From positions 1-14,143 of the forward strand of contig JAFDJC010000051.1 of the NCBI GenBank assembly GCA_019307665.1: a DNA stretch of 14,143 nt, written 5' to 3'. The translations under genes and the position numbers were made by a program. Positions 13,721 through 14,143 of this stretch are shown one piece after another. This DNA comes from Deltaproteobacteria bacterium (GTDB taxonomy: Bacteria; Desulfobacterota; Desulfobacteria; Desulfobacterales; SURF-7). The notes under the pieces were generated by a model. It was given only the letters and a program-made list of their open reading frames with translations, had not been told where the DNA came from and ran no database searches. Within the stretch, counting starts at the first letter, position 1, and each line of letters starts with the position of its first letter.

Positions 13721-13796
13721 CGCCAACAATCGCTTACACAGCCGACCGGGCTACAGCGGCGCTTTTTGAAACCCTGTTGGATAGCGGTGCTTTTTT
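13718..13796 (+). other. Degraded attC-like or terminator-like sequence after the ParE-type gene
   Basis: CCAACA (13723-13728) pairs with TGTTGG (13775-13780), and GTTGGAT at 13776-13782 matches the attC core GTTRRRY exactly. An inner GCCG/CGGC stem (13741-13744 with 13757-13760) is present, but the arms between do not pair. At most half of an attC site survives. The near-identical blocks AGCGGCGCTTTTTG (13755-13768) and AGCGGTGCTTTTTT (13783-13796) form a direct repeat 28 bp apart, each ending in a T-run that might also aid termination. The following bases to 13811 show nothing further. Confidence 0.3.
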
Positions 13797-13811
13797 AAAT
13801 TGACGCACCCC

Positions 13812-14143
13812 TTAATTCAAAGCCTGAACAAAGCCTTTTATACTGTTTGCAATAAAAAACCTTTCTCTTTTTCGGGTATCATCATCCATTAAAGAAAAAC
13901 CGGAAAGCAGCGCATCTTCAGCAAAAAGCCGGGACATTATTTTTTCTTCGAGACCGGCCCCATGTTTTTTATCAATCTCATCTTTTATAATATCCTGCCA
14001 CAATAACAGCTGATCTTTGTGTTTTTTCAGCATTTTTACTGCTGAACCTCTTCTGCCGCAATGCCCGTAACATATATATTCCGGTGCGGTTTTGACAAGT
14101 CTGTCAATGCTGTTGATGAAGATGTCTGGAAAAAATTTAGGCG
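13812..14143 (-). CDS. MBL-fold metallohydrolase, C-terminal part (runs off the window)
   Basis: The minus-strand frame is open to the right edge, so the ATG at 14033 is probably internal. The visible 110 residues begin PKFFPDIFINSIDRLVKTAP, then EYICYGHCGRRGSAVKMLKKHKDQLLLWQ. An S-I-x-RL helix followed by the strand YICYGH is how the metallo-beta-lactamase fold often reaches its last metal-binding histidine. The remainder is a helical C-terminal extension ending FFIANSIKGFVQALN. Such enzymes hydrolyse many substrates, so no reaction is proposed. It converges on the ParE-type toxin gene with a 91-nt gap. The N-terminal HxHxDH metal motif would lie outside the window, so the call is provisional. 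Confidence 0.65.
   Translation of the reverse strand, partial: PKFFPDIFINSIDRLVKTAPEYICYGHCGRRGSAVKMLKKHKDQLLLWQDIIKDEIDKKHGAGLEEKIMSRLFAEDALLSGFSLMDDDTRKRERFFIANSIKGFVQALN

Overview
The window looks like chromosome from an anaerobic deltaproteobacterium, most likely a sulfate reducer of the Desulfobacterota. This rests on the moderate GC content, the protein style of DnaK, FtsH and FolP, the tilS-ftsH-folP-coaX gene order, and a large Alu-domain SRP RNA. No marker fixes the genus, so the placement is inference.

Core half (1-10900). The left edge cuts a DMT/EamA permease gene, followed by an AMP-forming acyl-CoA synthetase gene. That gene converges on dnaK across a bidirectional terminator. 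dnaK and grpE form a minus-strand chaperone pair without a visible hrcA upstream or dnaJ downstream. The 605-nt gap upstream of grpE is not empty. It holds a gene for the signal recognition particle RNA, with both S and Alu domains, on the minus strand. A plus-strand cluster follows: tilS (tRNA-Ile lysidine synthase), ftsH (membrane AAA+ protease), folP (dihydropteroate synthase) and coaX (type III pantothenate kinase). ftsH and folP overlap, and folP and coaX nearly abut.

Accessory stretch (10900-13800). Three type II toxin-antitoxin modules sit within about 2.8 kb: relBE-like (minus), higBA (minus, toxin first) and Phd/YefM-ParE-like (plus). Each has a readable promoter with repeat or palindrome elements suited to autorepression. 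Between them lie remnants of other genes. One is a decayed pair whose surviving N-termini resemble an HTH regulator and a nucleotidyltransferase, and its promoter and a perfect 20-bp palindrome are still intact. Another is the C-terminal end of what looks like a DUF2971-type protein. An attC-like folded site precedes the Phd/ParE module and a weaker, half-preserved candidate follows it, so this module may have arrived as an integron-type cassette. No integrase gene is in the window.

Right edge. A minus-strand gene resembling an MBL-fold metallohydrolase runs off the end and marks the return to ordinary gene content.

The most rewarding points are the SRP RNA, the attC-like site, the decayed two-gene system with its preserved operator, the apparently leaderless higB toxin gene, and the YefM-like operator geometry in front of the Phd antitoxin.
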